A stretch of DNA of 64,000 nt from Campylobacter jejuni (GCA_014305285.1 JACRSG010000002.1:62001-126000); one strand, 5' to 3'; counted from the first letter of the stretch, positions 46,149 through 56,846 are shown. Numbers and translations are program-made. Notes: generated from the sequence alone by a model not told the origin.

Positions 46149-46575
46149 CATTTTCCCTTGCAATTTTCAAAGCAGCTTCACGTGCTAATGTATCACACCT
46201 TTCATTTTCCAAATGTCCATTATGCGCTTTTATCCAAAAAGCCTTAATCTTATGAGATTTTGCCACTTTAATATACTCCTTCCATAAATCTATATTTTTT
46301 TTACCCTTAAAATCCTTTTTTACCCATCCTTCTAGCCATTCATTAATGCTTTGAACCATTAGGTTAGAATCTGTAAAAAGCGAAATTTCACAAGGCTCTT
46401 TTAAAGCCTTTAAAGACTCAATAATTGCCATTAGCTCCATTCTATTGTTAGTGGTATTAACCTCGGCTCCAAAACCTTCCTTTTGATGCTCCTTATACCG
46501 CAAAATATAAGCCCATCCACCAAAACCTGGATTGTTAAGACAAGAGCCATCTGTATAAATTTCAATGTGTTTCAT
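46135..46575 (-). CDS. rnhA: Ribonuclease HI
   Basis: 146 residues. The catalytic acids are visible: Asp in YTDGSC, Glu in NNRMELMAI, Asp in FTDSN and a C-terminal Asp in NERCDTLA. It degrades RNA in RNA-DNA hybrids. It overlaps the TPR gene upstream by 14 bases and rnc downstream by about 14. Confidence 0.96.
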   Translation of the reverse strand: MKHIEIYTDGSCLNNPGFGGWAYILRYKEHQKEGFGAEVNTTNNRMELMAIIESLKALKEPCEISLFTDSNLMVQSINEWLEGWVKKDFKGKKNIDLWKEYIKVAKSHKIKAFWIKAHNGHLENERCDTLAREAALKIARENDEKH

Positions 46576-47545
46576 TGTTTTTCACTTCATAAATAATTTT
46601 ACAAGTATTAAACTCATAACAAACAGGACAATGATAAAAAAACAAAGGCATTACATTTTTACACTCAGAACAACGATATGAAAATTCTAATCCTGCATTA
46701 AAAGAATTATCTTTTAAAATTTTTAACATTTTAAAATTAGAATTTTTAAAAACAAACTGATGTGTATCGTGCTTTGAAATTTTACCCAAAGCATAAAAGA
46801 ATTCTAAAAAATCTTGATTTTCTAAATTAAACGCTTCATTTTCCCTATAAAGCAAATCACAAATATCAAAAAAATTTTGCCCTAAAAACATATGATATTT
46901 TTCAAAAATCAAACGCCCCAACATAGGATTATCTTCTATTTTAAATTCTAAAAGTTTTTTCTTTTTTTCTTCATCAGTGATATTAAAAGTACAAAGTTCT
47001 AAAGCTTTGATAAAATCATGTTCTTTTTGCACCTCTTCATTAAGTTCAAAAAGACATTCTAAAAGTTCTAAATTTTCTTTATAAGAACGAAGTTTTAAAT
47101 AAACAATTTTTAAAAGTTTTAAGGCTTGTATATTTCTTGGACGCAGTTTTAAAGCTTGCAATAAAACTTCTTTCGCACGCTCCAAAAATCCTGCCTTGAA
47201 ATAAACTTTTGCTAAAGAAAGAAAAATAAATTCTCTTTCTTGTTTATCTTTACATTTTTCAAGAGCGATCAAATAAATTTGAGTTGCTTTTTCAAATTCC
47301 CCGCTTTTAGTAAAAATTTCAGCCAAAAAACTTAAATTTCCAAAACTCAAGCTATTATTTCTTAACAACTCTTTATGAGCGTTATCCATTTCAAATTTTT
47401 TTATAAATTTTTCAAGCTTTTGTTCTTCATCTTTGCTAGCAAATATTTTCCAAACATAATTTGCAACAGCTACAACAAATACTAAAATGGTTAAAATTAT
47501 AAGCCCTACTAAAGGGTCTCTGTATTCTACAAAGAAAAAATCCAT
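46562..47545 (-). CDS. Membrane-anchored TPR protein with C-terminal zinc ribbon (LapB-like)
   Basis: 327 residues. One N-terminal helix (about 12-32, VGLIILTILVFVVAVANYVW), then TPR-type helical repeats (SLAKVYFKAGFLERAKEVLLQAL) and a C-terminal CSECKN...CPVC rubredoxin-like metal site. This layout matches LapB/YciM, which controls lipopolysaccharide synthesis in enterics. Function here is inferred from architecture only. It corresponds to Cj1637c and is divergent from dnaG across a 69-base gap. Confidence 0.75.
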   Translation of the reverse strand: MDFFFVEYRDPLVGLIILTILVFVVAVANYVWKIFASKDEEQKLEKFIKKFEMDNAHKELLRNNSLSFGNLSFLAEIFTKSGEFEKATQIYLIALEKCKDKQEREFIFLSLAKVYFKAGFLERAKEVLLQALKLRPRNIQALKLLKIVYLKLRSYKENLELLECLFELNEEVQKEHDFIKALELCTFNITDEEKKKKLLEFKIEDNPMLGRLIFEKYHMFLGQNFFDICDLLYRENEAFNLENQDFLEFFYALGKISKHDTHQFVFKNSNFKMLKILKDNSFNAGLEFSYRCSECKNVMPLFFYHCPVCYEFNTCKIIYEVKNNETH

Positions 47546-47590
47546 AGTCTCGCTCTAAAAATTTTATGCCAAATTATAGCCAAATCTTTG

Positions 47591-47596
47591 TATAAT
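47591..47596 (+). promoter_or_regulatory. -10 element of dnaG
   Basis: TATAAT in TTTGTATAATTTTAAC, 18 bases before the chosen dnaG ATG, implying a short leader of about a dozen bases with AAGG in it. Confidence 0.55.
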
Positions 47597-47614
47597 TTTA
47601 ACAAGGTTTGTAAA

Positions 47615-49432
47615 ATGATAACTAAAGAAAGTATAGAAAATTTATCCCAAAGACTTAATATTGTTGATATTATAGAAAATTATATTGAAGTAAAAAAACA
47701 AGGCTCTAGTTTTGTGTGCATCTGTCCTTTCCATGCAGATAAAAACCCGTCTATGCATATCAACCCTACCAAAGGTTTTTATCATTGTTTTGCTTGCAAA
47801 GCTGGTGGAGATGCTTTTAAATTTGTGATGGATTATGAAAAATTAAGTTTTGCTGATGCAGTTGAAAAAGTTGCAAGCCTTAGTAATTTTACCTTAAGCT
47901 ATACAAAAGAAAAACAAGAAAATAAAAAAGAACTAAAATCTATACTACCAAGCTTAAATGCATATTTTAAAGATAAGCTCAAATACCACAAAGAAGCTTT
48001 AACCTATCTTTACCAAAGAGCTTTAAATGACAAAGATATAGCTAAATTCGAATTAGGTTTTGCAGGAGCAAGTGAAGATAGTATAAGATTATTGCAAAAT
48101 CAAAAAATTCCTTTAGAAGATGCTATGAGTGTTGGAGCTTTAAAAAAAGATGAAAATAATGAATTTTACGCAAGTTTTATATGGCGTATAACCTTTCCAA
48201 TCTACGATCATAAAGATGTCTTAGTAGGGTTTGGAGGGCGTACTTTAAATCCCAATGTACCGGCAAAATATGTCAATTCACCCCAAAATATACTTTTTGA
48301 TAAAAGTAGAATTTTTTATGCTTTTAACATCGCTAAAGAAAATATAGGCAAAAAAAAAGAAATAATAGTATGTGAAGGCTATATGGATGCAATAGCTTTT
48401 CACAAAGCAGGGTTTGATAATGCTGTAGCAGTTCTTGGAACGGCATTAACTGAACATCATCTACCCTTAATCCGCCGTTATGATGCAAAAGTGATTTTAT
48501 GTTTTGATAATGACGAAGCAGGATTAAAAGCTGCAACACGATCTGCATTTTTATTAAGCACAAATAAAATAGACGGCAAAGTGGCAATTTTGCAAGGTGG
48601 AAAAGATCCTGCCGAGCTCGTAGCAAAAAATGAAAGTGCAAAACTTCACGATATACTCGATGAAGGAATAGAACTTGGTGAATTTTATATCAGACGCTTA
48701 ATATCTACTCATTCCATAATTTCTGCTCTTGATAAACAAAAAGCTTTAGAAACTATACAAAAATTCACCTTTAATCTTGAACCTTTAGTGGCAAATTCTT
48801 ATACTAAGCTAGTTTCCAATTTATTAAAAGTGGATGAAAAATTTATCATCTTATCACAAAATTCAAAAAAACCCATACAAACCCCTTTAATTTCTCAAAA
48901 TAAATACAATTTTCATAAAGAAAAAATTCACATTGCAGAATTAGAACTTATAGCTTTTTTAAAACAACATCCAGATAGATGTAGCGATTTTAAGCAAATA
49001 AGTGATAGTGTTTGTTTTAAGCATAAAATTTTATTGGATAAAATTTTAGAAAAAAAGGGTTATGAAGATAGTGATAATAGAGAATTTGAAAGTAAAAATA
49101 TTCGAAAAAATTTAAACTATAGCGAATTCTTGCTAGGTATTTGCAAGGTTAATTTAGCTTTTTTAAACAACATAAAAATTAAAAATTCTACACTTGGATT
49201 TAAAAAACAACTTTTTACGCTTATTGATAAAAATTTAAATCTTTTAATTAAAAATTTAAATACCGAAGAATTAAATAATTTTTTAAAAGAATATTTAAGC
49301 TTCTTAAAACATGAAAAAAACGAAGAAATTTTACAACAATCATTTAAAAACCTAAGTGGAATTTTTAGTAAAAAAAACTTTACAGCTTGTGATTTAGGAT
49401 TGAGCACACAAGATAATGATGAACCTTTTTAA
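47615..49432 (+). CDS. dnaG: DNA primase
   Basis: 605 residues. Zinc finger CICPFHADKNPSMHINP with HCFACKAGG (about 39-65), TOPRIM domain (VCEGYMDAIAFHKAGF, CFDNDEAGLKA) near 255-320, and a C-terminal helicase-binding region. It makes replication primers. The start is ATG 47615 (MITKESIENLS), since an in-frame upstream start would precede the promoter. An A9 run lies near 48351. Confidence 0.96.
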   Translation: MITKESIENLSQRLNIVDIIENYIEVKKQGSSFVCICPFHADKNPSMHINPTKGFYHCFACKAGGDAFKFVMDYEKLSFADAVEKVASLSNFTLSYTKEKQENKKELKSILPSLNAYFKDKLKYHKEALTYLYQRALNDKDIAKFELGFAGASEDSIRLLQNQKIPLEDAMSVGALKKDENNEFYASFIWRITFPIYDHKDVLVGFGGRTLNPNVPAKYVNSPQNILFDKSRIFYAFNIAKENIGKKKEIIVCEGYMDAIAFHKAGFDNAVAVLGTALTEHHLPLIRRYDAKVILCFDNDEAGLKAATRSAFLLSTNKIDGKVAILQGGKDPAELVAKNESAKLHDILDEGIELGEFYIRRLISTHSIISALDKQKALETIQKFTFNLEPLVANSYTKLVSNLLKVDEKFIILSQNSKKPIQTPLISQNKYNFHKEKIHIAELELIAFLKQHPDRCSDFKQISDSVCFKHKILLDKILEKKGYEDSDNREFESKNIRKNLNYSEFLLGICKVNLAFLNNIKIKNSTLGFKKQLFTLIDKNLNLLIKNLNTEELNNFLKEYLSFLKHEKNEEILQQSFKNLSGIFSKKNFTACDLGLSTQDNDEPF

Positions 49433-49513
49433 TTTATTTAAATTTCAAGCCTTAATTTACCTTTTTTTAAACACAATCACGCTAAAGTATATAAAAATTT
49501 TTAAGGATAAATT

Positions 49514-49786
49514 ATGATGCCTTTTAGCGATGAAGAGCTTATAAATCCTGTTAAAGCAAGTTTAGAAAAGAATTTGCCTATGCTTGAACGCGATGGCGGA
49601 GGGCTTGAATTTTTAGGAATTAAAAATGGGATCGTTTATATCCATTTAATAGGAGCTTGTAAAGGCTGTGCATCGAGTGGAACAACGCTAAAATACGGTC
49701 TTGAAAGGCAACTTAAGATCGATATTCATCCAGAAATCACTATAATTAATTTAAATGGTGGAGCAGACGAATTTGCAAAATTATAA
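49514..49786 (+). CDS. NifU C-terminal-type Fe-S scaffold protein
   Basis: 90 residues, a lone Nfu domain with the cluster motif CKGCASS near residue 52. It has no N-terminal IscU part, so it resembles NfuA's scaffold domain. It would carry or transfer Fe-S clusters in the cytoplasm. Two ATGs (49514 and 49517) are possible after TAAGGA. It overlaps the following gene. It corresponds to Cj1639. Confidence 0.9.
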   Translation: MMPFSDEELINPVKASLEKNLPMLERDGGGLEFLGIKNGIVYIHLIGACKGCASSGTTLKYGLERQLKIDIHPEITIINLNGGADEFAKL

Positions 49787-50312
49787 AAAACTTGGAATTG
49801 AACATTTTTACAAAAAAGATTTTAAAACTGCAAAAATGTATTTTTCTATGGCTTATGAAAAACGCAAAAATAAACGCTTGCTAAATTTTATCTGTCTTTG
49901 CGATCTTGCTTTAAAATCTCCTAAAGAAGCTTCTTTACTTTTTGATTTTTATATAGAGCATTACAAAATCTCTAGTATTGATAAAGACTTAGAAGAGATT
50001 TTAAGCACGATTGAATTTAAAAAGCAAGAAAACGAATTTGAAGATGGGTATGCATTAAATTATCAAGATTTTTTAAAAAGTGAAGAAGAACTCGGTTTTC
50101 AAAAAAGCTTTGAAAATATCATTCATAGCACTAAATTAATCATTGATAATCGTGATGATTTTTTAGATTTTTTGGAAAAATTACTTGATAATGGCTATAA
50201 AGATATGACTTTAAATTACATAGAAAATGTTATGCCTCATTTTTGGGCAAATGATAGATTTATCAAACTCCAAGAAAAACTCATGGGATTTAAAAGTGAA
50301 ATTAAAACTTGA
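49773..50312 (+). CDS. Hypothetical helical protein, TPR-like
   Basis: 179 residues, corresponding to Cj1640. The N-terminus ([27 protein letters not shown]) looks like a TPR helix pair; the remainder is acidic and helical, with no catalytic motif. I prefer a TTG start at 49773 because GGTGGAG lies nine bases before it; an ATG at 49755 has no ribosome site. It overlaps the end of the Nfu gene and the start of murE. Confidence 0.7.
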   Translation: MQNYKKLGIEHFYKKDFKTAKMYFSMAYEKRKNKRLLNFICLCDLALKSPKEASLLFDFYIEHYKISSIDKDLEEILSTIEFKKQENEFEDGYALNYQDFLKSEEELGFQKSFENIIHSTKLIIDNRDDFLDFLEKLLDNGYKDMTLNYIENVMPHFWANDRFIKLQEKLMGFKSEIKT

Positions 50313-51579
50313 AAATTCATTCATTACAGATAACACCTTAGAGTGTGAAAAAGAATGCTTTTTTTTACAAACCACACAAAATGCTAAATTTCACGCTCAA
50401 GCCTTAGAAAAAGGTGCAAAAATCATTGATGTAAAGGAGTGTAAAAAACTTTTAAAAATCGATGAAAAGATTCAAATCATAGGAATCACAGGAACCAATG
50501 GCAAAACCACAACCGCAGCAGCGATTTATTCTATCTTGCTTGATTTAGGTTATAAATGTGGGCTTTGTGGAACAAGAGGAGCTTTTATCAATGATGAACA
50601 GATCGATGAAAAATCCTTAACCACTTCCCCTATTCTTAAAACCTTAGAATACCTACAAATAGCCACTCAAAAAAAATGTGATTTTTTCATCATGGAAGTA
50701 AGCTCACACGCCCTTGTTCAAAACCGCATCGAAGGCTTAAAATTTGCTGCTAAAATTTTTACCAATATCACTCAAGATCATTTAGATTTTCACAGTACTT
50801 TTGAAAATTACAAAGAAGCAAAAGAACTTTTTTTTACAGATGGAAGTTTAAAATTTATCAACAAAGATGCTTTAGCTATTAAATTTAATGTGCACAATGC
50901 TTTTACTTACGGCATTGAAAATCCTGCTTTATATCAAATCAAGGCTTATTCTTTGGAAGAAGGCATTAGTGCTATTGCAATGAATAAAAATCAAACTTTT
51001 CATATAGACTCACCCTTACTAGGACTTTTTAATCTTTATAATCTTCTGGTTGCTAGTGCTTGCGTAAATGAACTTGTAAAGCCTGATTTAAAAGATTTAG
51101 AAAAAGCTATCAGTGGATTTGGCGGGGTTTGTGGCAGGATAGAACAAGTAGCAAAAGGTGTGATTGTGGATTTTGCTCATACGCCTGATGGCATTGAAAA
51201 AGTGCTTGACACTCTTAAAAATAAAAAACTTATCGTTGTTTTTGGAGCAGGTGGAGATAGAGACAAAACCAAACGCCCTTTAATGGGAAAAATCGTCGAA
51301 CATTTTGCAAAAATTGCTATCATTACAAGCGATAACCCACGCGGTGAAGAACCAAAAACTATCATGGAAGAAATTTTATCAGGCTTTGATAAAAAAGAAA
51401 AAGTTTTAATGATAGAAGATAGAAAAGAAGCTATAAAAAAAGCTTTAGAGCTAAAAGAAAATGACGATTTAGTCGTTATTTTAGGCAAAGGCGATGAAAC
51501 TACCCAAGAAATTAAAGGAGTAAAACATCCTTTTAGCGATAAAGTAGTTGTCAATGAAATTTTAAACAATCAAGGATAA
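50296..51579 (+). CDS. murE: UDP-MurNAc-tripeptide synthetase (meso-DAP adding)
   Basis: About 427 residues. ATP-binding [16 protein letters not shown] (near 60), [23 protein letters not shown] and the DNPR motif (SDNPRGEEP) that selects meso-diaminopimelate. It acts in peptidoglycan precursor synthesis. I place the start at GTG 50296 (VKLKLENSF), overlapping the previous gene by 17 bases; the ribosome site is poor, so the start is uncertain. Together with dapD in this window it feeds the DAP branch. Confidence 0.93.
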   Translation: MKLKLENSFITDNTLECEKECFFLQTTQNAKFHAQALEKGAKIIDVKECKKLLKIDEKIQIIGITGTNGKTTTAAAIYSILLDLGYKCGLCGTRGAFINDEQIDEKSLTTSPILKTLEYLQIATQKKCDFFIMEVSSHALVQNRIEGLKFAAKIFTNITQDHLDFHSTFENYKEAKELFFTDGSLKFINKDALAIKFNVHNAFTYGIENPALYQIKAYSLEEGISAIAMNKNQTFHIDSPLLGLFNLYNLLVASACVNELVKPDLKDLEKAISGFGGVCGRIEQVAKGVIVDFAHTPDGIEKVLDTLKNKKLIVVFGAGGDRDKTKRPLMGKIVEHFAKIAIITSDNPRGEEPKTIMEEILSGFDKKEKVLMIEDRKEAIKKALELKENDDLVVILGKGDETTQEIKGVKHPFSDKVVVNEILNNQG

Positions 51580-51582
51580 TCA

Positions 51583-51894
51583 ATGTTTGAAAATATGGAT
51601 TTTTCTAAAATGGGCGAACTTTTAAATCAAGTTCAAGAAAAAGCAAAAAATATAGAACTAGAACTTGCAAATCGTGAATTTAGTGCCAAAAGCGGAGCAG
51701 GACTTGTTAAAGTAAGTGCTAATGGAAAGGGTGAGATTATCGATGTTAGCATTGATGATTCTTTACTTGAAGATAAAGAATCCTTACAAATTTTACTTAT
51801 TTCTGCAATCAATGATGTTTTGGCTATGGTTGCACAAAATCGCTCAAGCATGGCAAATAATGTTTTAGGTGGTTTTGGAGGTATGAAATTATGA
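51583..51894 (+). CDS. YbaB/EbfC-family nucleoid-associated protein
   Basis: 103 residues with FSKMGELLNQVQEKAKNIELELAN and the conserved ANGKGEIIDVSIDDSLL. Family members form dimers that bind DNA. It starts four bases after murE and overlaps the next gene (ATGA). Confidence 0.9.
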   Translation: MFENMDFSKMGELLNQVQEKAKNIELELANREFSAKSGAGLVKVSANGKGEIIDVSIDDSLLEDKESLQILLISAINDVLAMVAQNRSSMANNVLGGFGGMKL

Positions 51895-52985
51895 AAAAAA
51901 TTTTAATCATTTGTATGCTTTTTACTTTATCTTTTGGTATAGAAAGACCTAAATTTGAAGATTTTTTAGCAGGTTATGAAAGAAATAAGGCAAGCATGCT
52001 CAACTATGAAGGAATGCCGGCTTTTGCACTCAGTGAAAATTTACTTGCTGTTTTAAAACAGCCTAATACCAAGCTTAACAAATATGTAAAATATGATCCA
52101 TTTTTAAATTTATATCTTGTAAGAACTGACTTTAGCTTAATCCCTACTCCTATGGGTGATGAAGAAAAACTTACTCGCAATGACTGGGTTGGAATTTGGG
52201 ATCCTAATAAACCTTATATAGGACATATTAAGTATTTAGCTCAAAATATTGATGAAAAAGATCAACTTGATTTTAATTCTAAAATAGGACTTTTAGGGAC
52301 TCCATGTTGTGAAATGATGGGAATTGCTTTAAATAATAGCTCTTTTATAGGCAATCGTTATTTAAAACATTTTATGAAATACAATGATGTTTATTGGGGA
52401 GATATTGGCGTTGATTTTGTTGTTCGAGAAAATCAAATTTATGTTAATAATGTAAGAAAAAATTCACAATTTTTAATCAATGATCAAATTATAAACGTTG
52501 ATGGTTTGCCTGCCAATGATTTAAGAAAACTCAATGAAAAAATTCTTTTTGCAGATCGCGGAAGTACTCTTTATTTCGAAGTATTACGTGATAATATGGA
52601 TTTAAACATTTCTACCGAAGTTTTTGCAAAAGATTTGAGCAAATTTAACCTTCCAGATTCTAAACCAAAACCAAAAATTACAAATTTCACAAGCAATCTT
52701 GGTTTAACGGTTAATACCAGTCTTATTGTAACCAAAATAGATCCAAAATCAAAAGCATCAAATGCAGGATTTATGGTAGGAGATAAAATTTTACGCGTTA
52801 ATAATATTATTTTAAATAATTTTAAAGAATTGCAAAATATTTTAAGTGCTGGTAATGACTTTAGCATCTTAATTGAACGCAAAAGCACTAAATTACCTTT
52901 ATCAAATTTCAACAATGAATTAGATGGAAATGCCAACTCAGGCGCCGATGGTAAATTTCAATTTTTCATAAGGCTTACTAAGTGA
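51891..52985 (+). CDS. Periplasmic PDZ-domain protein
   Basis: 364 residues. A signal peptide (ILIICMLFTLSFG) and a C-terminal PDZ domain (about 270-335, IVTKIDPKSKASNAGFMVGDKILRVNN), with a second PDZ-like part near 175-225. No protease catalytic triad is seen, so it is likely a non-catalytic binding protein. CCEMM in the middle carries a Cys pair. It corresponds to Cj1643. The stop overlaps the ispA GTG start. Confidence 0.8.
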   Translation: MKKILIICMLFTLSFGIERPKFEDFLAGYERNKASMLNYEGMPAFALSENLLAVLKQPNTKLNKYVKYDPFLNLYLVRTDFSLIPTPMGDEEKLTRNDWVGIWDPNKPYIGHIKYLAQNIDEKDQLDFNSKIGLLGTPCCEMMGIALNNSSFIGNRYLKHFMKYNDVYWGDIGVDFVVRENQIYVNNVRKNSQFLINDQIINVDGLPANDLRKLNEKILFADRGSTLYFEVLRDNMDLNISTEVFAKDLSKFNLPDSKPKPKITNFTSNLGLTVNTSLIVTKIDPKSKASNAGFMVGDKILRVNNIILNNFKELQNILSAGNDFSILIERKSTKLPLSNFNNELDGNANSGADGKFQFFIRLTK

Positions 52986-53827
52986 ATTTAAAAGAACTTT
53001 TCATCCACCACTTAGAAAAAAATCTACCCAAAGTTGAAAGCTTTCATCCTTTTTTTAATGAAGCTTTAGCACTTATGTTAAAAGCAGGGGGGAAACATTT
53101 TCGAGCGCAATTGCTTTTAAGCGTAGTTCAAAGTAATAAACCTGAACTTTTAAATCAAACTTTGGATGTAGCTTTGGCTTTGGAATTTATCCATACTTAT
53201 TCACTTATACATGATGATTTGCCCGCTATGGATAATGCGAACTTTAGACGAGGAATTCCAACCTTGCATAAAAGCTACGATGAAACTACAGCCATCTTAG
53301 TGGGTGATGCTTTAAATACTGAAGCTTTTTTAGTTCTAAGTCATGCTCATTTAAAAGATGAAATTAAAATCAAACTCATCAAAACTCTTGCTTTTAATGC
53401 AGGACTCAATGGAATGATTATAGGACAAGCTATTGATTGTTTTTTTGAAGACAAAAGACTGAGTTTAAATGAACTTGAGTTTTTACATACACATAAAACC
53501 GCAAGATTGATCGCTGCGGCTTTAAAAATGGGTTGTGAAATTTGCGAACTTAACAACGAAGAAAGCAATCAAATTTACAAACTTGGTTTAAAACTGGGAC
53601 TGATTTTTCAAATCAATGATGATATTATCGATGTAACTGCAAGTCAAGAACAAAGCGGAAAACCTACTAACAATGATACTCATAAAAATTCTTTTGTCAA
53701 TTTGCTTGGACTTGAACAAGCCATAAAAACAAAAGAAAATCTTCTTAGTGAATGCCAACAAGACTTAGAAAAACTTAATGAAAAACTCGCACAAATGATA
53801 CAAAATTTAATAATTCAATACTTATAA
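52982..53827 (+). CDS. ispA: Farnesyl diphosphate synthase
   Basis: 281 residues. Both Asp-rich motifs are present: DDLPAMDN (first, after LIHDD) and DDIID near residue 215. It condenses IPP and DMAPP for isoprenoids and is downstream in pathway from IspDF. The start is GTG at 52982, overlapping the previous stop (GTGA). Confidence 0.93.
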   Translation: MNLKELFIHHLEKNLPKVESFHPFFNEALALMLKAGGKHFRAQLLLSVVQSNKPELLNQTLDVALALEFIHTYSLIHDDLPAMDNANFRRGIPTLHKSYDETTAILVGDALNTEAFLVLSHAHLKDEIKIKLIKTLAFNAGLNGMIIGQAIDCFFEDKRLSLNELEFLHTHKTARLIAAALKMGCEICELNNEESNQIYKLGLKLGLIFQINDDIIDVTASQEQSGKPTNNDTHKNSFVNLLGLEQAIKTKENLLSECQQDLEKLNEKLAQMIQNLIIQYL

Positions 53828-53836
53828 AGGCAAAAA

Positions 53837-55735
53837 ATGGACATTCAAATTTTACAAGAACAGGCAAATACTCTAAGATTTTTAAGTGCAGATATGGTAC
53901 AAAAAGCAAACTCGGGACACCCTGGTGCACCTTTGGGTTTGGCAGATATTTTAAGTGTTTTAAGTTATCATTTAAAACATAATCCTAAAAATCCAACTTG
54001 GTTAAACCGAGATAGACTTGTATTTTCAGGTGGACATGCAAGTGCTTTGCTTTATAGTTTTTTACATTTAAGCGGCTATGATTTAAGTTTAGAAGATCTT
54101 AAAAATTTCCGCCAACTTCATTCTAAAACCCCAGGACATCCTGAAATTTCAACTCTTGGAGTAGAAATCGCTACAGGCCCTTTAGGACAAGGCATTGCAA
54201 ATGCTGTAGGTTTTGCTATGGCGGCAAAAAAAGCACAAAATTTACTAGGTAGTGATTTGATCAATCATAAAATTTATTGTCTTTGTGGGGATGGGGATTT
54301 ACAAGAAGGCATCTCTTATGAAGCTTGCTCTTTGGCAGGACTTCATAAGCTTGATAATTTCATACTCATTTATGATAGCAACAATATCTCCATAGAAGGC
54401 GATATAGGTTTAGCCTTTAACGAAAATGTAAAAATGCGTTTTGAAGCACAAGGATTTGAAGTTTTAAGTATAAATGGACACGATTATGAAGAAATCAATA
54501 AAGGCCTAGAACAAGCTAAAAAATCCACAAAACCTTGCCTTATCATTGCAAAAACAACCATAGCAAAGGGTGCAGGAGAGCTTGAAGGCAGTCATAAAAG
54601 CCACGGCACACCTTTAGGTGAAGAAGTGATCAAAAAAGCCAAAGAACAAGCAGGCTTTGATCCAAATATCAGTTTTTATATCCCACAAGCAAGTAAAATC
54701 CGCTTTGAAAGTGCTGCAGAACTTGGAGATTTAGAAGAAGCAAAATGGAAAGATAAACTTGAAAAAAGTAGTAAAAAAGAACTTTTAGAAAGATTATTAA
54801 ATCCTGATTTTAGCAAGATAGCTTATCCTGATTTTAAAGGAAAAGATCTTGCCACAAGAGATAGCAATGGAGAAATTTTAAATGTTTTAGCTAAAAATTT
54901 AGAAGGATTTTTGGGCGGAAGTGCGGATTTAGGCCCCTCAAACAAAACAGAACTTCACGGAATGGGAGACTTTGTAGAAGGTAAAAATATCCATTTTGGT
55001 ATCAGAGAACATGCTATGGCAGCAATTAACAATGCTTTCGCAAGATATGGAATTTTCTTATCATTTTCGGCAACTTTTTTCATCTTTAGCGAGTATTTAA
55101 AACCTGCCGCAAGAATAGCAGCTCTAATGAAAATCAAACATTTTTTCATTTTCACTCATGATAGCATAGGCGTTGGAGAAGATGGACCAACACACCAACC
55201 TATAGAACAACTTAGTACCTTTAGAGCTATGCCAAATTTTTTAACTTTTAGACCTGCTGATGGAGTAGAAAATGTTAAAGCTTGGCAAATAGCCCTAAAT
55301 GCCGATATTCCAAGTGCTTTTGTGCTTTCACGTCAAAAACTCAAAGCTCTGAATGAGCCTATTTTTGGAGATGTAAAAAATGGAGCATATTTACTCAAAG
55401 AAAGCAAAGGTGCTAAATTTACACTTCTAGCAAGTGGAAGTGAAGTTTGGCTTTGTCTAGAAAGTGCAAACGAACTTGAAAAACAAGGTTTTGCTTGTAA
55501 TGTTGTTTCCATGCCTTGTTTTGAGCTTTTTGAAAAACAGAATAAAGCTTATCAAGAAAGATTATTAAAAGGTAAAGTTATAGGCGTTGAAGCAGCACAT
55601 TCTAATGAACTTTATAAATTTTGCCACAAAGTGTATGGTATAGAAAGTTTTGGAGAAAGCGGTAAAGACAAAGATGTGTTTGAACACTTTGGCTTTAATG
55701 TTTCAAAGCTTGTAAATTTTATCCTTAGCAAATAA
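53837..55735 (+). CDS. tkt: Transketolase
   Basis: 632 residues. Thiamine-binding GDGDLQEG followed by NN (SNNISIEGD), NSGHPGAPLG at the N-terminus, FGIREHAMAAINNAFA and GVGEDGPTHQPIEQL in the pyrimidine domain. It moves two-carbon units in the pentose phosphate pathway. It starts nine bases after ispA. Confidence 0.97.
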   Translation: MDIQILQEQANTLRFLSADMVQKANSGHPGAPLGLADILSVLSYHLKHNPKNPTWLNRDRLVFSGGHASALLYSFLHLSGYDLSLEDLKNFRQLHSKTPGHPEISTLGVEIATGPLGQGIANAVGFAMAAKKAQNLLGSDLINHKIYCLCGDGDLQEGISYEACSLAGLHKLDNFILIYDSNNISIEGDIGLAFNENVKMRFEAQGFEVLSINGHDYEEINKGLEQAKKSTKPCLIIAKTTIAKGAGELEGSHKSHGTPLGEEVIKKAKEQAGFDPNISFYIPQASKIRFESAAELGDLEEAKWKDKLEKSSKKELLERLLNPDFSKIAYPDFKGKDLATRDSNGEILNVLAKNLEGFLGGSADLGPSNKTELHGMGDFVEGKNIHFGIREHAMAAINNAFARYGIFLSFSATFFIFSEYLKPAARIAALMKIKHFFIFTHDSIGVGEDGPTHQPIEQLSTFRAMPNFLTFRPADGVENVKAWQIALNADIPSAFVLSRQKLKALNEPIFGDVKNGAYLLKESKGAKFTLLASGSEVWLCLESANELEKQGFACNVVSMPCFELFEKQNKAYQERLLKGKVIGVEAAHSNELYKFCHKVYGIESFGESGKDKDVFEHFGFNVSKLVNFILSK

Positions 55736-55736
55736 A

Positions 55737-56846
55737 ATGAATACAAATTTCAAATTTCAAAATAATACTCTTTTTATCTTTGGAATTTGGGATAAAACAA
55801 GCATTTATAAGTTAAAAATAAAAGATTTTTTAACTTTGATTCAAGGTAAGGAAGTGATTTTTGATTTTAAAGATATAAAAGAAATTGATACTGCTGGAGT
55901 GAGATTTTTCCTTGCTTTGGAAAATGATCTTAAAGATAAAAATATTAAAATCACTAAACAAGGTTTAAATTCACGCTTTCAAACCCTTTTTGAACTTTGC
56001 GAAAAAAACTACCAAAGATTAAGCAAAACAAAAAAATCGCATAAAAATTTCAGTGAATACTTTATCGATCTTGGAAAATTAAGTTTAGAACTTTTAAAAA
56101 TTTTAAGAAAATTTATCAATTTTACAGGAGCTTTTTTCACGAGTCTTTTTTTATGCCTTCAAAATCCCAAAAATTTTCGCTTTATTGCTTTTTTATATCA
56201 TATAGAAAATTCCGCTTTTAAAGCCTTACCTATAGTTATTTTAACTGCTCTTTTAGTAGGAGTGGTTCTAGCCTATCAAGCCGCTTATCAACTCGCACAA
56301 TTTGGAGCCAATATTTTCATAGTGGATTTAATGGGAATTTCAGCCACTAGAGAACTTGCACCCTTAATAGCCGCCATAGTGATCGCAGGAAGAAGTGCAA
56401 GCTCTTATACCGCGCAAATTGGAGTAATGAAAATCACTGATGAAATTGCAGCTATGAATACTATGGGTTTTCGTTCTTTTGAATTTATTATTATTCCACG
56501 TGTTATGGCTTTAGTCTTGGCTATGCCTTTAATCGTTGCCATTAGCGATGCGATCAGTATTATAGGTGGGATGATGGTTGCAAAATTAAATCTTGATATT
56601 TCCTTTGCTGAATTTTTAAGACGCTTTAGAGAAGCTGTAGATATAAAACATATCTTTATAGGACTTGTAAAAGCGCCGATTTTTGGATTTTTGATAGGGC
56701 TTATTGCTTGTTTTCGTGGTTTTGAAGTAAAAAACACTACACAAAGTATAGGAATTTATACTACAAAAAGCGTTGTAAATGCTATTTTTTGGGTGATAGC
56801 TTTTGATGCTTTATTCTCTGTTATTTTAACTTCTGCAGGAATTTAA
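55737..56846 (+). CDS. iamB: MlaE-type ABC lipid transport permease with STAS domain
   Basis: 369 residues. A STAS-like N-terminal domain (1-110, DIKEIDTAGVRFFLAL) is fused to the MlaE permease (about 140-369, LAPLIAAIVIAGRSASSYTAQIG, five to six helices). It moves phospholipids between membranes with the next genes. It is known in Campylobacter as iamB, an invasion-associated marker. It starts one base after tkt. Confidence 0.9.
   Translation: MNTNFKFQNNTLFIFGIWDKTSIYKLKIKDFLTLIQGKEVIFDFKDIKEIDTAGVRFFLALENDLKDKNIKITKQGLNSRFQTLFELCEKNYQRLSKTKKSHKNFSEYFIDLGKLSLELLKILRKFINFTGAFFTSLFLCLQNPKNFRFIAFLYHIENSAFKALPIVILTALLVGVVLAYQAAYQLAQFGANIFIVDLMGISATRELAPLIAAIVIAGRSASSYTAQIGVMKITDEIAAMNTMGFRSFEFIIIPRVMALVLAMPLIVAISDAISIIGGMMVAKLNLDISFAEFLRRFREAVDIKHIFIGLVKAPIFGFLIGLIACFRGFEVKNTTQSIGIYTTKSVVNAIFWVIAFDALFSVILTSAGI

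Noticed and set aside
53083-53096. G6 run in ispA as a contingency locus
   Set aside because: Too short compared with the eight or more G residues typical of switching loci in this species, and the frame is intact.
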